DNA of 64,000 nucleotides, from contig NZ_MDVN01000024.1 of assembly GCF_002741945.1 (NCBI RefSeq), forward strand, positions 521,570 to 585,569. Reading direction: 5' to 3'. The notes under the pieces were generated by a model. It saw nothing but the letters and a program-made list of their open reading frames with translations, had not been told where the DNA came from and ran no database searches. Positions 10,401-17,792 of the stretch are shown here, in pieces. The first letter of the stretch is position 1. Each line of letters opens with the position of its first letter. Made by a program: the position numbers and the translations under genes. Source of the stretch: Gaetbulibacter sp. 4G1 (lineage in GTDB: Bacteria; Bacteroidota; Bacteroidia; Flavobacteriales; Flavobacteriaceae).

Positions 10401-11866
10401 CCAGAAAAGTCAACAAGACCATTAAAATTTAATTGTAAATTTTTATCATTAGCAATTAAATTACCATCAAATATTCTGTTCTTAACATTACCTGCTACTT
10501 TAATTTTCTTATAATTATAGTCATTATAAATAATATCAAAAACATCTCCTTCTACCTGAGTATCTATAGTTTCTGCAATAAACCCTGTACCGTTTACATT
10601 TAAATTAAGTGATGTGTTACCAACTTTTGGGTCTTCAATTAAAGTTCCTAAATCAAACTCTTCAAAAATTATATTGCCTTTATAAGATGAGTTATCAATA
10701 TCATTAATCTTTGTTATTTCCAGTTTAGAATCTACAAAACCTAAATCTGTATTAATCTCAATATCTGCGTTTATTGTTGAAGCTGTTATTTGTGATTGCC
10801 CCATAATTTTAAACTTGCCCAATCTATCAAACGAAGAAGGAATAGCCTGCCCCAAAACATTTGGTAGCAATGCTGTCAAATCTTTATATGTAGATGATAA
10901 ATTGTTGAATTTACCATCCATATAAAAATCATTCTCTTCTTTACTAAATAAATTTTTAAACTTAATATCACCATAAACTCTAGTATTTCGGCTGGTGTTC
11001 AATCTTAAATTTGTGGTTTGTAAATCGTTTAAAGTTCCAGATAAATCAACACTAAATCTGGCATATTGATTATTGCCAAATTCATCATAAAACATGTTTA
11101 ATTCATTAAGTAAAACATTAGAATCCTTAAAGTTTGCAGAAACTATTACTCTGTCTTCAAAAAATTGTAAATCTTCTCTCTTATACGAAAATTTTAAATT
11201 GCCTTTTAGTACAGAATTTGGAGTTTTAATATTTAAATTATCAAAAGTCATATCTGTTAGCGTATAACTAAAATTAGTCATTAAGTTTTTTACAACAACG
11301 CCTCTACTATCTTTAAACGCTAAAGTGTTAATTCTAGCGCTTACATCACTCCCACTTATTAAAAAATTAGTTGCATTTATATTTAAATTTTCAAAATCTA
11401 GTCTTTTTGAAACCGCTCTGTTTTTATCAGATAACTTAAAATGCCCATTGTAGATAGATACATCACTTGAAGACAACAAAAAATTACCACTTTTTACTTC
11501 AGGGTTGTCTCCATCTAATTTCGCCACAAAAATATCTAAATTAGTATCGGTAGTATCTTTATAGGTTTTTATATTGAAAACTAAATCGATAATATCAATA
11601 TCTCCAAAAACCAATTTACCATTATATAAATTTTTAAAGCTTAAAATTGATGTATTAAGCTCTGCAATATTAATAAGTGTATCCTTTTTGTAATCTTCAA
11701 TATAAATATTTTTTAGTTCAACGTCTCCGTTAAACTGCAATCCAACTTTATCAATATTTATATTAGTACCAAACTCGTTGTTAAGTTTTTTAGTAGCATA
11801 ATTACCCAAACTTGTTTGAACAAAGGGAATAGAAAGCACCAACACCAAAATGATGAAAAGCAGCAA
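7463..11866 (-). CDS. tamB: TamB-family translocation/assembly module protein (DUF490), start uncertain
   Basis: A protein of at least 1467 residues: an N-terminal membrane anchor, a very long AsmA/TamB-like beta-helical region, and a C-terminal DUF490 domain (about 1050-1420). That domain includes GRGVGGLLVEINTNGKFNMWG and FNYEVGENRPDY. TamB-type proteins bridge inner and outer membrane and are linked to outer-membrane protein or lipid transport. The first usual start is TTG at 11866, which begins inside the hydrophobic segment. The same frame stays open to 11944 (stop TAG at 11945-11947) and encodes a basic stretch, HIKKVLKIISKIVGI, typical of such anchors, but it has no ATG, GTG or TTG. 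The real start may be a rare codon upstream. It is transcribed divergently from tsaD. Confidence 0.9.
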   Translation of the reverse strand: MLLFIILVLVLSIPFVQTSLGNYATKKLNNEFGTNINIDKVGLQFNGDVELKNIYIEDYKKDTLINIAELNTSILSFKNLYNGKLVFGDIDIIDLVFNIKTYKDTTDTNLDIFVAKLDGDNPEVKSGNFLLSSSDVSIYNGHFKLSDKNRAVSKRLDFENLNINATNFLISGSDVSARINTLAFKDSRGVVVKNLMTNFSYTLTDMTFDNLNIKTPNSVLKGNLKFSYKREDLQFFEDRVIVSANFKDSNVLLNELNMFYDEFGNNQYARFSVDLSGTLNDLQTTNLRLNTSRNTRVYGDIKFKNLFSKEENDFYMDGKFNNLSSTYKDLTALLPNVLGQAIPSSFDRLGKFKIMGQSQITASTINADIEINTDLGFVDSKLEITKINDIDNSSYKGNIIFEEFDLGTLIEDPKVGNTSLNLNVNGTGFIAETIDTQVEGDVFDIIYNDYNYKKIKVAGNVKNRIFDGNLIANDKNLQLNFNGLVDFSGSIKKYDFAANVDYANLKALNFIKNDSISIFKSKVKMNMNANSYDDAYGRVLFRNTSYKNQKDTYYFDEFAISSRFDNDVRFIEINSPDIIQGSLEGKFVFKDIKKLFENSLGHIYTNYIPHEVTANQSIDFNFKIYNKIVEVFYPDIQLGKNTFVRGRVESEEEEFKLTFKSPKIKLLNHFANNIELQVDNNNPLFNTYVEVDSINTKYYNVSKFNLINVTVNDTLFMRSEFKGGKKSSDVFNLSFYHTINEENESVIGFKKSDVTVKNSKWFINEDKDRFNKISFDKKLTTFTIDKLKVNHNNEEIKLSGFIKDSTQKDLKLNFKNVDLAKITPDIDSLSLAGNVNGKLDILQQNGSYLPNSSVIIDNFKVNNFPLGSFDATIAGNEDLSNYNVNAVIKNDFSKSFSAIGNISVVGKKSNIDVDLTFNEFNLKPLNPLLQDVLSNIRGLVTGEAKVVGNLKRPNINGELALENSGFGIPYLNVDYSFNEIASVELENQSFIFKNVQLTDTKFNSSGRLNGALSHVNLSKWGLDLNIDTNRLLVLDTKETEEALYYGTGFIGGNASIKGPTEELVINVIGETKRGTVFKIPLSDAESFGDNSFIHFITKEEKLAKEQGVDIAFEEVKGLELNFDLDITEDAEVEIIIDKSTGHTLKGRGVGGLLVEINTNGKFNMWGDFSVFEGIYNFAFGGLVQKQFIVQPGGTLAWEGEPLKARINMDAIYKTSANPSPLLDNPINRSIPVELKISLIGVLEQPEPQFEFQFPTANSSIKSELQYRLDSESERENQALYFLASGGAFQNRGSSDLNFSGTIAERLNGIVNGIFSSENGKFDFGFNYEVGENRPDYKTDDRVSATIQTKISDKVLFNGKLGVPVGGATETVIAGDVEINFLLNEEGTLTAKVFNRENSIRNFGEKIGYTQGVGLSYNVDFDTFKELIQNLFKKKPKQEAELSNESEKDEEDTSPDFITHKSSSKKNN

Positions 11867-11945
11867 TAAAATGCCTACTATTTTTGATATTATTTTAAGT
11901 ACTTTTTTGATATGCGTTAAAGTTATGATTTTATTAAGAATAAAC

Positions 11946-11953
11946 TACATTTG
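11946..11953 (+). promoter_or_regulatory. Candidate -7 promoter element for tsaD
   Basis: The plus strand reads TACATTTG, an exact TAnnTTTG match, 75 bp upstream of the tsaD ATG in the tamB/tsaD divergent gap. The expected -33 position has only a weak TTA. It overlaps the TAG that closes the upstream extension of the tamB frame. Confidence 0.38.
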
Positions 11954-12028
11954 TACTTACGAATAAATGAAGTTATCAGATGTTTATCTGTTTTCAAAAT
12001 TAACAATTATTGTGCCTAATTTTTATTA

Positions 12029-13051
12029 ATGTCTTCACAAAATATTTACATACTAGGAATTGAGTCTTCATGCGATGATACAGCCGCTTCTATAATACAC
12101 AACGGGAAAATTTTAAGCAATGTTGTTGCAAATCAAAAAATACACGAAGAGTATGGTGGAGTTGTCCCAGAATTAGCATCAAGGGCACACCAACAAAATA
12201 TAGTCCCTGTAGTACATCAAGCCTTAAAAAAAGCAAATATAAATAAGGAACAACTTAATGCCATTGCTTTTACACGTGGCCCTGGCTTAATGGGTTCTTT
12301 ATTAGTAGGCACTTCGTTTGCGAAATCTTTAGCATACGGATTAAATATTCCACTTATAGATGTTAACCATATGCAGGCGCATATTTTAGCTCATTTTATA
12401 GATGAAGACGGCTTTGACAAACCACCGTTCCCTTTTTTAGCAATGACTATTTCTGGTGGACATACACAAATTGTCAAAGTTGATAACTATTTTAATATGA
12501 CTGTTATTGGTGAAACCATTGATGATGCCGTTGGTGAAGCTTTTGATAAAAGTGGAAAAATTCTTGGTTTGGGTTATCCCGCAGGACCAGAAATTGATAA
12601 ACGTGCGCAATTAGGAAACCCAAAAGCATACCAATTTACCAAACCAAAAGTTGATGGTTTAAACTTTAGTTTTTCGGGTTTAAAAACAGCTATTTTGTAT
12701 TTTATTCAACGTGAAGTAAAAGCTAATCCTAATTTTATTGTCGAAAACTTAAATGATATTTGTGCTTCAATTCAATATACAATTATTGGTATTTTGATTA
12801 ACAAATTAAAACTAGCTACAAAACAAACTGGTATAAAACACATTGCTATTGGTGGTGGTGTTTCGGCAAATTCAGGAATAAGAAAGGCTTTAAAAGATGG
12901 TGAACAAAAATTTGGGTGGACTACTTACGTACCAAAATTTGAATTCACAACCGATAATGCAGCTATGATTGCTATAGTTGGCTATTTAAAGTATTTAGAA
13001 GGTAATTTTGCAGAACAAAGTGTAATGGCTTCAGCTAGGTTGAAGATTTAA
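12029..13051 (+). CDS. tsaD: tRNA N6-adenosine threonylcarbamoyltransferase TsaD
   Basis: A 340-residue protein of normal length. TsaD transfers the threonylcarbamoyl group from TC-AMP to A37 of ANN-decoding tRNAs, working with TsaB/TsaE. The N-terminal ILGIESSCDDTAAS and GGVVPELASRAHQQN are family signatures. The iron-binding HxxxH is in VNHMQAHILAHF. The ATP site includes ISGGHTQIVKV, GEAFDKSGKILGL and the C-terminal GGGVSANSGIRKAL, and metal-binding TTDNAAMIA is present. It is the first gene of a rightward housekeeping run and is followed 2 bp later by a small membrane protein gene. Confidence 0.97.
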   Translation: MSSQNIYILGIESSCDDTAASIIHNGKILSNVVANQKIHEEYGGVVPELASRAHQQNIVPVVHQALKKANINKEQLNAIAFTRGPGLMGSLLVGTSFAKSLAYGLNIPLIDVNHMQAHILAHFIDEDGFDKPPFPFLAMTISGGHTQIVKVDNYFNMTVIGETIDDAVGEAFDKSGKILGLGYPAGPEIDKRAQLGNPKAYQFTKPKVDGLNFSFSGLKTAILYFIQREVKANPNFIVENLNDICASIQYTIIGILINKLKLATKQTGIKHIAIGGGVSANSGIRKALKDGEQKFGWTTYVPKFEFTTDNAAMIAIVGYLKYLEGNFAEQSVMASARLKI

Positions 13052-13053
13052 GA

Positions 13054-13527
13054 ATGAAAATAGAAAAAACTCATATATACTTTTGGGTATCCTCCGTATT
13101 TATATTTGTACTTGGCTTTTCTTATTATAATTCAGTAGAAACCGAAGTTATCAGTTTCAACATACATGATACTTACTACATAATTGAAATACCACTTATA
13201 ACTAACTTTGTCTCAATTATACTTTTTATTACTGGGTTAGTTTATTGGTTCTTTATTAAATTGAATATTAGACTTTTTAAATTATTCATTATTATACATT
13301 TCATTCTGAGTATTGGGATTTTTCTAGCTTTCCTAATCGGTTTATCATACTTTAAAATGTCATTTTTAGCTCAAAACAATAAAAACTTTCATTTATTTGA
13401 TGATAGCTTAAATCAGGATTTATTTAACAGTGTTCTTTTCTTTATCTTCTTTTTGATTCAAATAGTTTTTGTAATTAATTTGGTTATATCAGTTTTGAGA
13501 CATTTTTTCAAACCAATTAAGCAATAA
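13054..13527 (+). CDS. Unrecognised four-helix membrane protein with HDTYY motif
   Basis: A 157-residue protein with four predicted transmembrane helices (about 9-25, 44-67, 75-101 and 128-153). The most distinctive feature is SFNIHDTYYIIEIP (about 34-47), between helices 1 and 2. HDTYY is reminiscent of a short stretch of haem-copper oxidase subunit I, but nothing else matches and the protein lacks oxidase histidines. It begins 2 bp after the tsaD stop, so it is probably translated from the tsaD mRNA. I do not recognise the family and assign no function. Confidence 0.7.
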   Translation: MKIEKTHIYFWVSSVFIFVLGFSYYNSVETEVISFNIHDTYYIIEIPLITNFVSIILFITGLVYWFFIKLNIRLFKLFIIIHFILSIGIFLAFLIGLSYFKMSFLAQNNKNFHLFDDSLNQDLFNSVLFFIFFLIQIVFVINLVISVLRHFFKPIKQ

Positions 13528-13564
13528 TTAACTCTGATTCTGAAATCATTCTTATATTCGTTCC

Positions 13565-14269
13565 ATGCAACTCTTTTACAATTCAGACATATCAGAAATC
13601 ACCACACAATTTACTTTTAGCAAAGAAGAAAGTAAACATATTGTAAAAGTATTACGCAAAAATATTGGAGATACTTTGCATATTACAAACGGAAAAGGTT
13701 GGTTGTTTACTGCAGAAATTACGATACCAAATATTAACAAATGCATTGCTACGGTTGTTACTAAAACCCAACAAACAAGAAGAAATTACAATTTGCATCT
13801 TGCAGTAGCACCAACAAAAATGAATGATCGATACGAATGGTTTTTAGAAAAGGCAACCGAAATTGGTATCGATAGCATCACGCCAATTATCTGTGACCAT
13901 AGCGAACGAAAAGTTATAAAAGCAGAACGTTACGAAAAGATTTTACAATCGGCTATGAAACAATCTTTAAACAGCCATTTACCAAAACTAAATGAAGCTA
14001 TATCTTTTAAAACTTTTATAAAGCAAGATTTTACAGGTGATTTATTTATTGCGCATTGTGAAGAAACCGATAGGAAATCTTTAAAGCAAGAATTAAACCC
14101 AAATCAAAACGTTACTATTTTAATTGGACCTGAAGGTGATTTTTCTGTTAAAGAAATAGAAATGGCGTTGTCTAATAATTTTATTCCTGTAACTTTGGGT
14201 GAAACCAGATTACGTACTGAAACTGCGGCAATAGTTGCATGCCACTCAGTCGCTTTTATAAACGAGTAA
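13565..14269 (+). CDS. rsmE: 16S rRNA (uracil-1498-N3)-methyltransferase RsmE
   Basis: A 234-residue SPOUT methyltransferase of normal RsmE length, methylating U1498 of 16S rRNA in the small subunit decoding region. The N-terminal PUA-like part has KEESKHIVKVLRKNIGD. The linker KMNDRYEWFLEKATEIGID and ICDHSERKVIKAERYEKI are typical. The C-terminal knot has ILIGPEGDFSVKEIEMA and TLGETRLRTETAAIVA, which bind S-adenosylmethionine. Its TAA stop is 1 bp before the next ATG, so it is translationally linked to the DUF4159 gene. Confidence 0.96.
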   Translation: MQLFYNSDISEITTQFTFSKEESKHIVKVLRKNIGDTLHITNGKGWLFTAEITIPNINKCIATVVTKTQQTRRNYNLHLAVAPTKMNDRYEWFLEKATEIGIDSITPIICDHSERKVIKAERYEKILQSAMKQSLNSHLPKLNEAISFKTFIKQDFTGDLFIAHCEETDRKSLKQELNPNQNVTILIGPEGDFSVKEIEMALSNNFIPVTLGETRLRTETAAIVACHSVAFINE

Positions 14270-14270
14270 T

Positions 14271-14912
14271 ATGAAGCTAATTTTTTCTCTTTTATTTTTT
14301 CTCTTTTCATTCTTCTCTTTCAGTCAAGATTTAGCTATTTTAAAGTATAAAGGTGGCGGCGATTGGTATGGCAATCCTACTGCTTTACCTAATCTTATTG
14401 CGTTTTGTAATAACAATATAAATACTAAAATAAACTCTAAACCTCAAACAGTTGAAGTTGGTAGTACTGATATTTTTCAATATCCGTTTTTGTACATGAC
14501 GGGGCATGGCAATGTATTTTTTAGTGAAACTGATGCCGAAAATCTTCGTAATTACTTAATTTCTGGTGGTTTTTTACATATTGATGATAATTATGGTATG
14601 CAACCATATATTACAAAAGAATTAAAAAAGGTATTTCCAAACCAAGAATTAATAGAGTTACCTGCAAATCATAACATATTCAATAACGTCTATAAATTTC
14701 AAAAAGGCTTGCCAAAAATACATGAACATGATGGCAAACGACCACAAGCATTTGGAATCTTCAACAATGACAGATTGGTTTTATTGTTTACTTACGAAAG
14801 TGATTTAGGTGATGGATGGGAAGACGCAGAAGTACATAACGATCCGGCAGATGTTAGAGAAAAAGCTTTGAAAATGGGTGCAAATATTGTTAAATATGCT
14901 TTTGAAAATTAA
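14271..14912 (+). CDS. Exported DUF4159-domain protein
   Basis: A 213-residue protein with a cleavable signal peptide (residues 1-18, very hydrophobic, ending FSFSQ). The rest matches the DUF4159 family: LKYKGGGDWYGNPTALPNLI, PFLYMTGHGNVFFSE, LRNYLISGGFLHIDDNYG and HEHDGKRPQAFGIF. DUF4159 has a class-I-glutamine-amidotransferase-like fold, but its function is unknown. The rsmE - DUF4159 - TrmH order is common in flavobacteria, so this is a core gene. It starts 1 bp after rsmE and ends 14 bp before the methyltransferase gene. Confidence 0.86.
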   Translation: MKLIFSLLFFLFSFFSFSQDLAILKYKGGGDWYGNPTALPNLIAFCNNNINTKINSKPQTVEVGSTDIFQYPFLYMTGHGNVFFSETDAENLRNYLISGGFLHIDDNYGMQPYITKELKKVFPNQELIELPANHNIFNNVYKFQKGLPKIHEHDGKRPQAFGIFNNDRLVLLFTYESDLGDGWEDAEVHNDPADVREKALKMGANIVKYAFEN

Positions 14913-14926
14913 ATTGCCACTAATTC

Positions 14927-15460
14927 ATGGCAAAACAACTAAACAAATCAACATTTAAATTGCAACTCACTCACTACAATACCAACTTTAAAAAACAAAC
15001 ATTCCCAATAACTTTGGTTTGCGACCATGTTACCAGTGCTCCAAACATTGGAAGTTTATTTAGAATCGCTGATGCCTTTGGTATTGAAAAACTTATACTG
15101 TGTGGAGAGCATATTCCATTTGGACGAAAAATGACTAAAACCTCAAGAGCTACAGAAAAAGTGGTTCGTTACGAGGTTGTAAAATCAGCTTCAAAAACTG
15201 TAGAAAACCTAAAAAATGAGAACTATCAAATCATAGCATTAGAAATTACAGATGCTAGTAGAGCTATCCATTCTTTTAATTTCTCAAAAGAAAAACCAAT
15301 CGCTTTAATTATTGGTGATGAAAATTTTGGAGTTTCAGAAGATATTCTGAAAATTTCAGATGCCATTATTCATATAGATATGTTTGGGCAAAATAGTAGT
15401 ATGAATGTAGTACAAGCTACAAACATAGCTTTATACGAAATGACCAAACAGCTTTTATAA
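14927..15460 (+). CDS. TrmH/SpoU-family RNA 2'-O-ribose methyltransferase
   Basis: A 177-residue single-domain SPOUT protein. The three SpoU motifs are visible: motif 1 SAPNIGSLFRIADAFGI (about 37-53), motif 2 ALIIGDENFGVSEDIL (about 125-140) and motif 3 IDMFGQNSSMNVVQATNIAL (about 149-168). It probably methylates a ribose 2'-OH in tRNA or rRNA, but the target base cannot be told from sequence. There is no N-terminal substrate-binding extension, unlike RlmB. It sits 14 bp after the DUF4159 gene in the rRNA-modification cluster. Confidence 0.92.
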   Translation: MAKQLNKSTFKLQLTHYNTNFKKQTFPITLVCDHVTSAPNIGSLFRIADAFGIEKLILCGEHIPFGRKMTKTSRATEKVVRYEVVKSASKTVENLKNENYQIIALEITDASRAIHSFNFSKEKPIALIIGDENFGVSEDILKISDAIIHIDMFGQNSSMNVVQATNIALYEMTKQLL

Positions 15461-15499
15461 TTTATTACTTTCTTCGGTAAATAATATTATATTTACTAC

Positions 15500-16588
15500 A
15501 TGAATTCCAACATCATATCAAACGGTATTTTAAAGGCTTTAGGTATTATTCTAGGCATAGCCTTAGTATTATTTTTTCTTTATAAAATACAATCAGTTAT
15601 AGTATACATTGCTATAGCAGCAGTTATATCATTAATTGGGAGGCCCATTGTTTTATTTTTGCAACGCCGATTAAAATTTAAAAATACTATTGCAGTAATT
15701 GTAACAATGGTCGTTCTTTTAGCTCTTTTTATAGGTTTAGTAAGTCTCTTTATTCCTTTAGTAGTAGAACAAGGACATAATCTGTCCTTATTAAATATTG
15801 ATGAATTACAAAGTAATGTTGAAGATTTATACAGGGAAATAATTTCATATTTTGATTTAAATAAAATTGATATTGAACAGTCTATTAAAGATTCTAACCT
15901 TCTCACTAAAATAGACTATTCACTAATTCCAAATTTTTTAAATTCTGTGGTTAGCGGATTAGGTAGTTTTAGTATTGGATTATTTTCGGTATTGTTTATA
16001 TCCTTTTTTTTCTTAAAAGACAGCAAATTATTTGAAAATGGCATTTTAACTTTCATTCCAGACAATAAAGAATCTCGCTGGAAAGATTCTTCAACAAAAA
16101 TTAAAGATTTACTTTCAAGATACTTTGTAGGTCTTATTTTTCAAATACTTATACTATTCATAATTTATACAATAGGGCTACTTATTATAGGTGTAGAAAA
16201 TGCTATAGTTATAGCATTTTTATGTGCTTTACTTAACCTAATCCCTTATGTTGGACCATTGGTTGGAGCATTTCTAATGCTTACACTCACCATGACAAGT
16301 AATCTTGGGCAAAGCTTTAGTGAGGTAATTTTACCTAAAACCTTTTGGGTATTTATAGTATTTATGATTGGACAGTTGGTTGATAATTTTGGAAGTCAGC
16401 CTATAATTTTTTCGAAAAGTGTAAAATCTCACCCTTTAGAGATTTTCTTAATCATTCTAATTACTGGTATTTTGTTTGGTGTTATTGGTTTAATAATTGC
16501 GGTTCCTGCTTATACTGCTATAAAAGTAATTTTAAAGGAATTTTTATCCGAAAACAAAATTGTAAAAAAACTTACCAAAGATCTATAA
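15500..16588 (+). CDS. AI-2E family (TqsA/YdiK-like) membrane transporter
   Basis: A 362-residue polytopic membrane protein, PF01594 (AI-2E transporter). About eight helices are visible: helices at 10-27, 30-50 and 61-82, a long amphipathic region 85-140, then helices around 150-172, 210-232, 233-262 and 305-335. Family segments LLNLIPYVGPLVGAFL and FWVFIVFMIGQLVDNF followed by KSHPLEIFLIIL are present. Members export small molecules or act as Na+/H+ antiporters; the substrate here is unknown. It starts 39 bp after the methyltransferase and ends 6 bp before the next gene. Confidence 0.9.
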   Translation: MNSNIISNGILKALGIILGIALVLFFLYKIQSVIVYIAIAAVISLIGRPIVLFLQRRLKFKNTIAVIVTMVVLLALFIGLVSLFIPLVVEQGHNLSLLNIDELQSNVEDLYREIISYFDLNKIDIEQSIKDSNLLTKIDYSLIPNFLNSVVSGLGSFSIGLFSVLFISFFFLKDSKLFENGILTFIPDNKESRWKDSSTKIKDLLSRYFVGLIFQILILFIIYTIGLLIIGVENAIVIAFLCALLNLIPYVGPLVGAFLMLTLTMTSNLGQSFSEVILPKTFWVFIVFMIGQLVDNFGSQPIIFSKSVKSHPLEIFLIILITGILFGVIGLIIAVPAYTAIKVILKEFLSENKIVKKLTKDL

Positions 16589-16594
16589 CTACTA

Positions 16595-17776
16595 TTGAAT
16601 CATTCTATTTTAAATATTGAAATTCAAGAGTTTATAAACAAAAGCTTGAATGTTGATATTTCAAAATTACTACTAAAAGGTATCCATTTTCAAGGCGTGG
16701 AAACCAAAGAAGTTATCGAACAAATTGAAGCCAAAAAGCGTTGTAAAAAAAAATTAGCAACATGGTTTAGCTCGGAAAATATATACTATCCCAATAAATT
16801 AAACATTGAGCAAACATCTTCTGAAGTTACTGCAAAATACAAATCAAGCTTGGTTAATGGCGAATCTATTATAGATTTAACTGGAGGTTTCGGGGTGGAT
16901 TGTTACTACTTTTCAAAACACTTTAAAACTGTAGAGCATTGTGAAATTAATGAAAAACTTTCAAATATTGTTAGCTATAATTACAAACAGCTCAATATTA
17001 AAAATATAAGCACGCATAATATCGATGGTATTGAATATTTAAAAAACAATAAAAAATCATACGATTGGATATATATTGACCCTTCTAGGCGACATGATAG
17101 TAAAGGCAAGGTCTTTTTTTTAAATGATTGTTTGCCTAACATTCCAGAATATTCAGATTTACTTTTTAAGCATTCAAAAAATATTTTAATTAAAACTTCT
17201 CCTCTACTCGATTTATCAGTTGGCATTAACGAGTTAAAACATGTGAAAACCATTTATGTAGTAGCTGTAAATAATGAAGTAAAAGAATTACTTTGGGTTT
17301 TGGAGCGAGATTTTTGTGGGGAGATTAATATTGAAACTGTTAACATTAAAAATGAATTAAAAGATTTTTTTCAATTTTCTTTAGAAAAAGAAAAAGCTTC
17401 AACATCTAAATACAGTCTACCATTAACCTATTTATACGAGCCAAATAGTGCTATTTTAAAAGGCGGAGGGTTTCATTCAATTTCAAAACAATTAAATGTT
17501 TTTAAACTTCACCAAAATTCTCATTTGTATACTAGCAAATTGCTTTTAGATTTTCCTGGAAGGTGCTTCAAAATTGAAAGTATATTACCTTTCAATAAAA
17601 AAGCATTAAAAAGAGAAGCCATTAAAAAGGCAAATATTACAACACGAAATTTTCCAGATACTGTTCAGCAAATCAGAAAAAAATTCAATATTAAAGATGG
17701 TGGAAATATTTACTTATTTTTTACTACAGATATTAGTAATCAAAAAATTGTAATTATTTGTATTAAAACAGATTAA
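16595..17776 (+). CDS. Class I SAM-dependent methyltransferase with THUMP-like domain
   Basis: A 393-residue protein of a Bacteroidota-conserved family annotated as THUMP-like methyltransferase. The N-terminal 95 residues are helical. The Rossmann methyltransferase core has motif I IIDLTGGFGVDCYYFSKHF (about 90-108), an acidic residue ending the second strand in VEHCEINEKL, and motif IV IYIDPSRRHDSKGK (about 155-168). The C-terminal 110 residues (from about YLYEPNSAILKGGGFH) form the THUMP-like part. DPSRR suggests an N- or O-methyltransferase acting on nucleic acid, but the substrate is unknown. Translation appears to start at TTG 16595, 6 bp after the transporter, because MNHSILNIEIQEFI matches the family's N-terminus and no ATG is available. 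Confidence 0.85.
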   Translation: MNHSILNIEIQEFINKSLNVDISKLLLKGIHFQGVETKEVIEQIEAKKRCKKKLATWFSSENIYYPNKLNIEQTSSEVTAKYKSSLVNGESIIDLTGGFGVDCYYFSKHFKTVEHCEINEKLSNIVSYNYKQLNIKNISTHNIDGIEYLKNNKKSYDWIYIDPSRRHDSKGKVFFLNDCLPNIPEYSDLLFKHSKNILIKTSPLLDLSVGINELKHVKTIYVVAVNNEVKELLWVLERDFCGEINIETVNIKNELKDFFQFSLEKEKASTSKYSLPLTYLYEPNSAILKGGGFHSISKQLNVFKLHQNSHLYTSKLLLDFPGRCFKIESILPFNKKALKREAIKKANITTRNFPDTVQQIRKKFNIKDGGNIYLFFTTDISNQKIVIICIKTD

Positions 17777-17792
17777 AAAATTAAAACACAAT

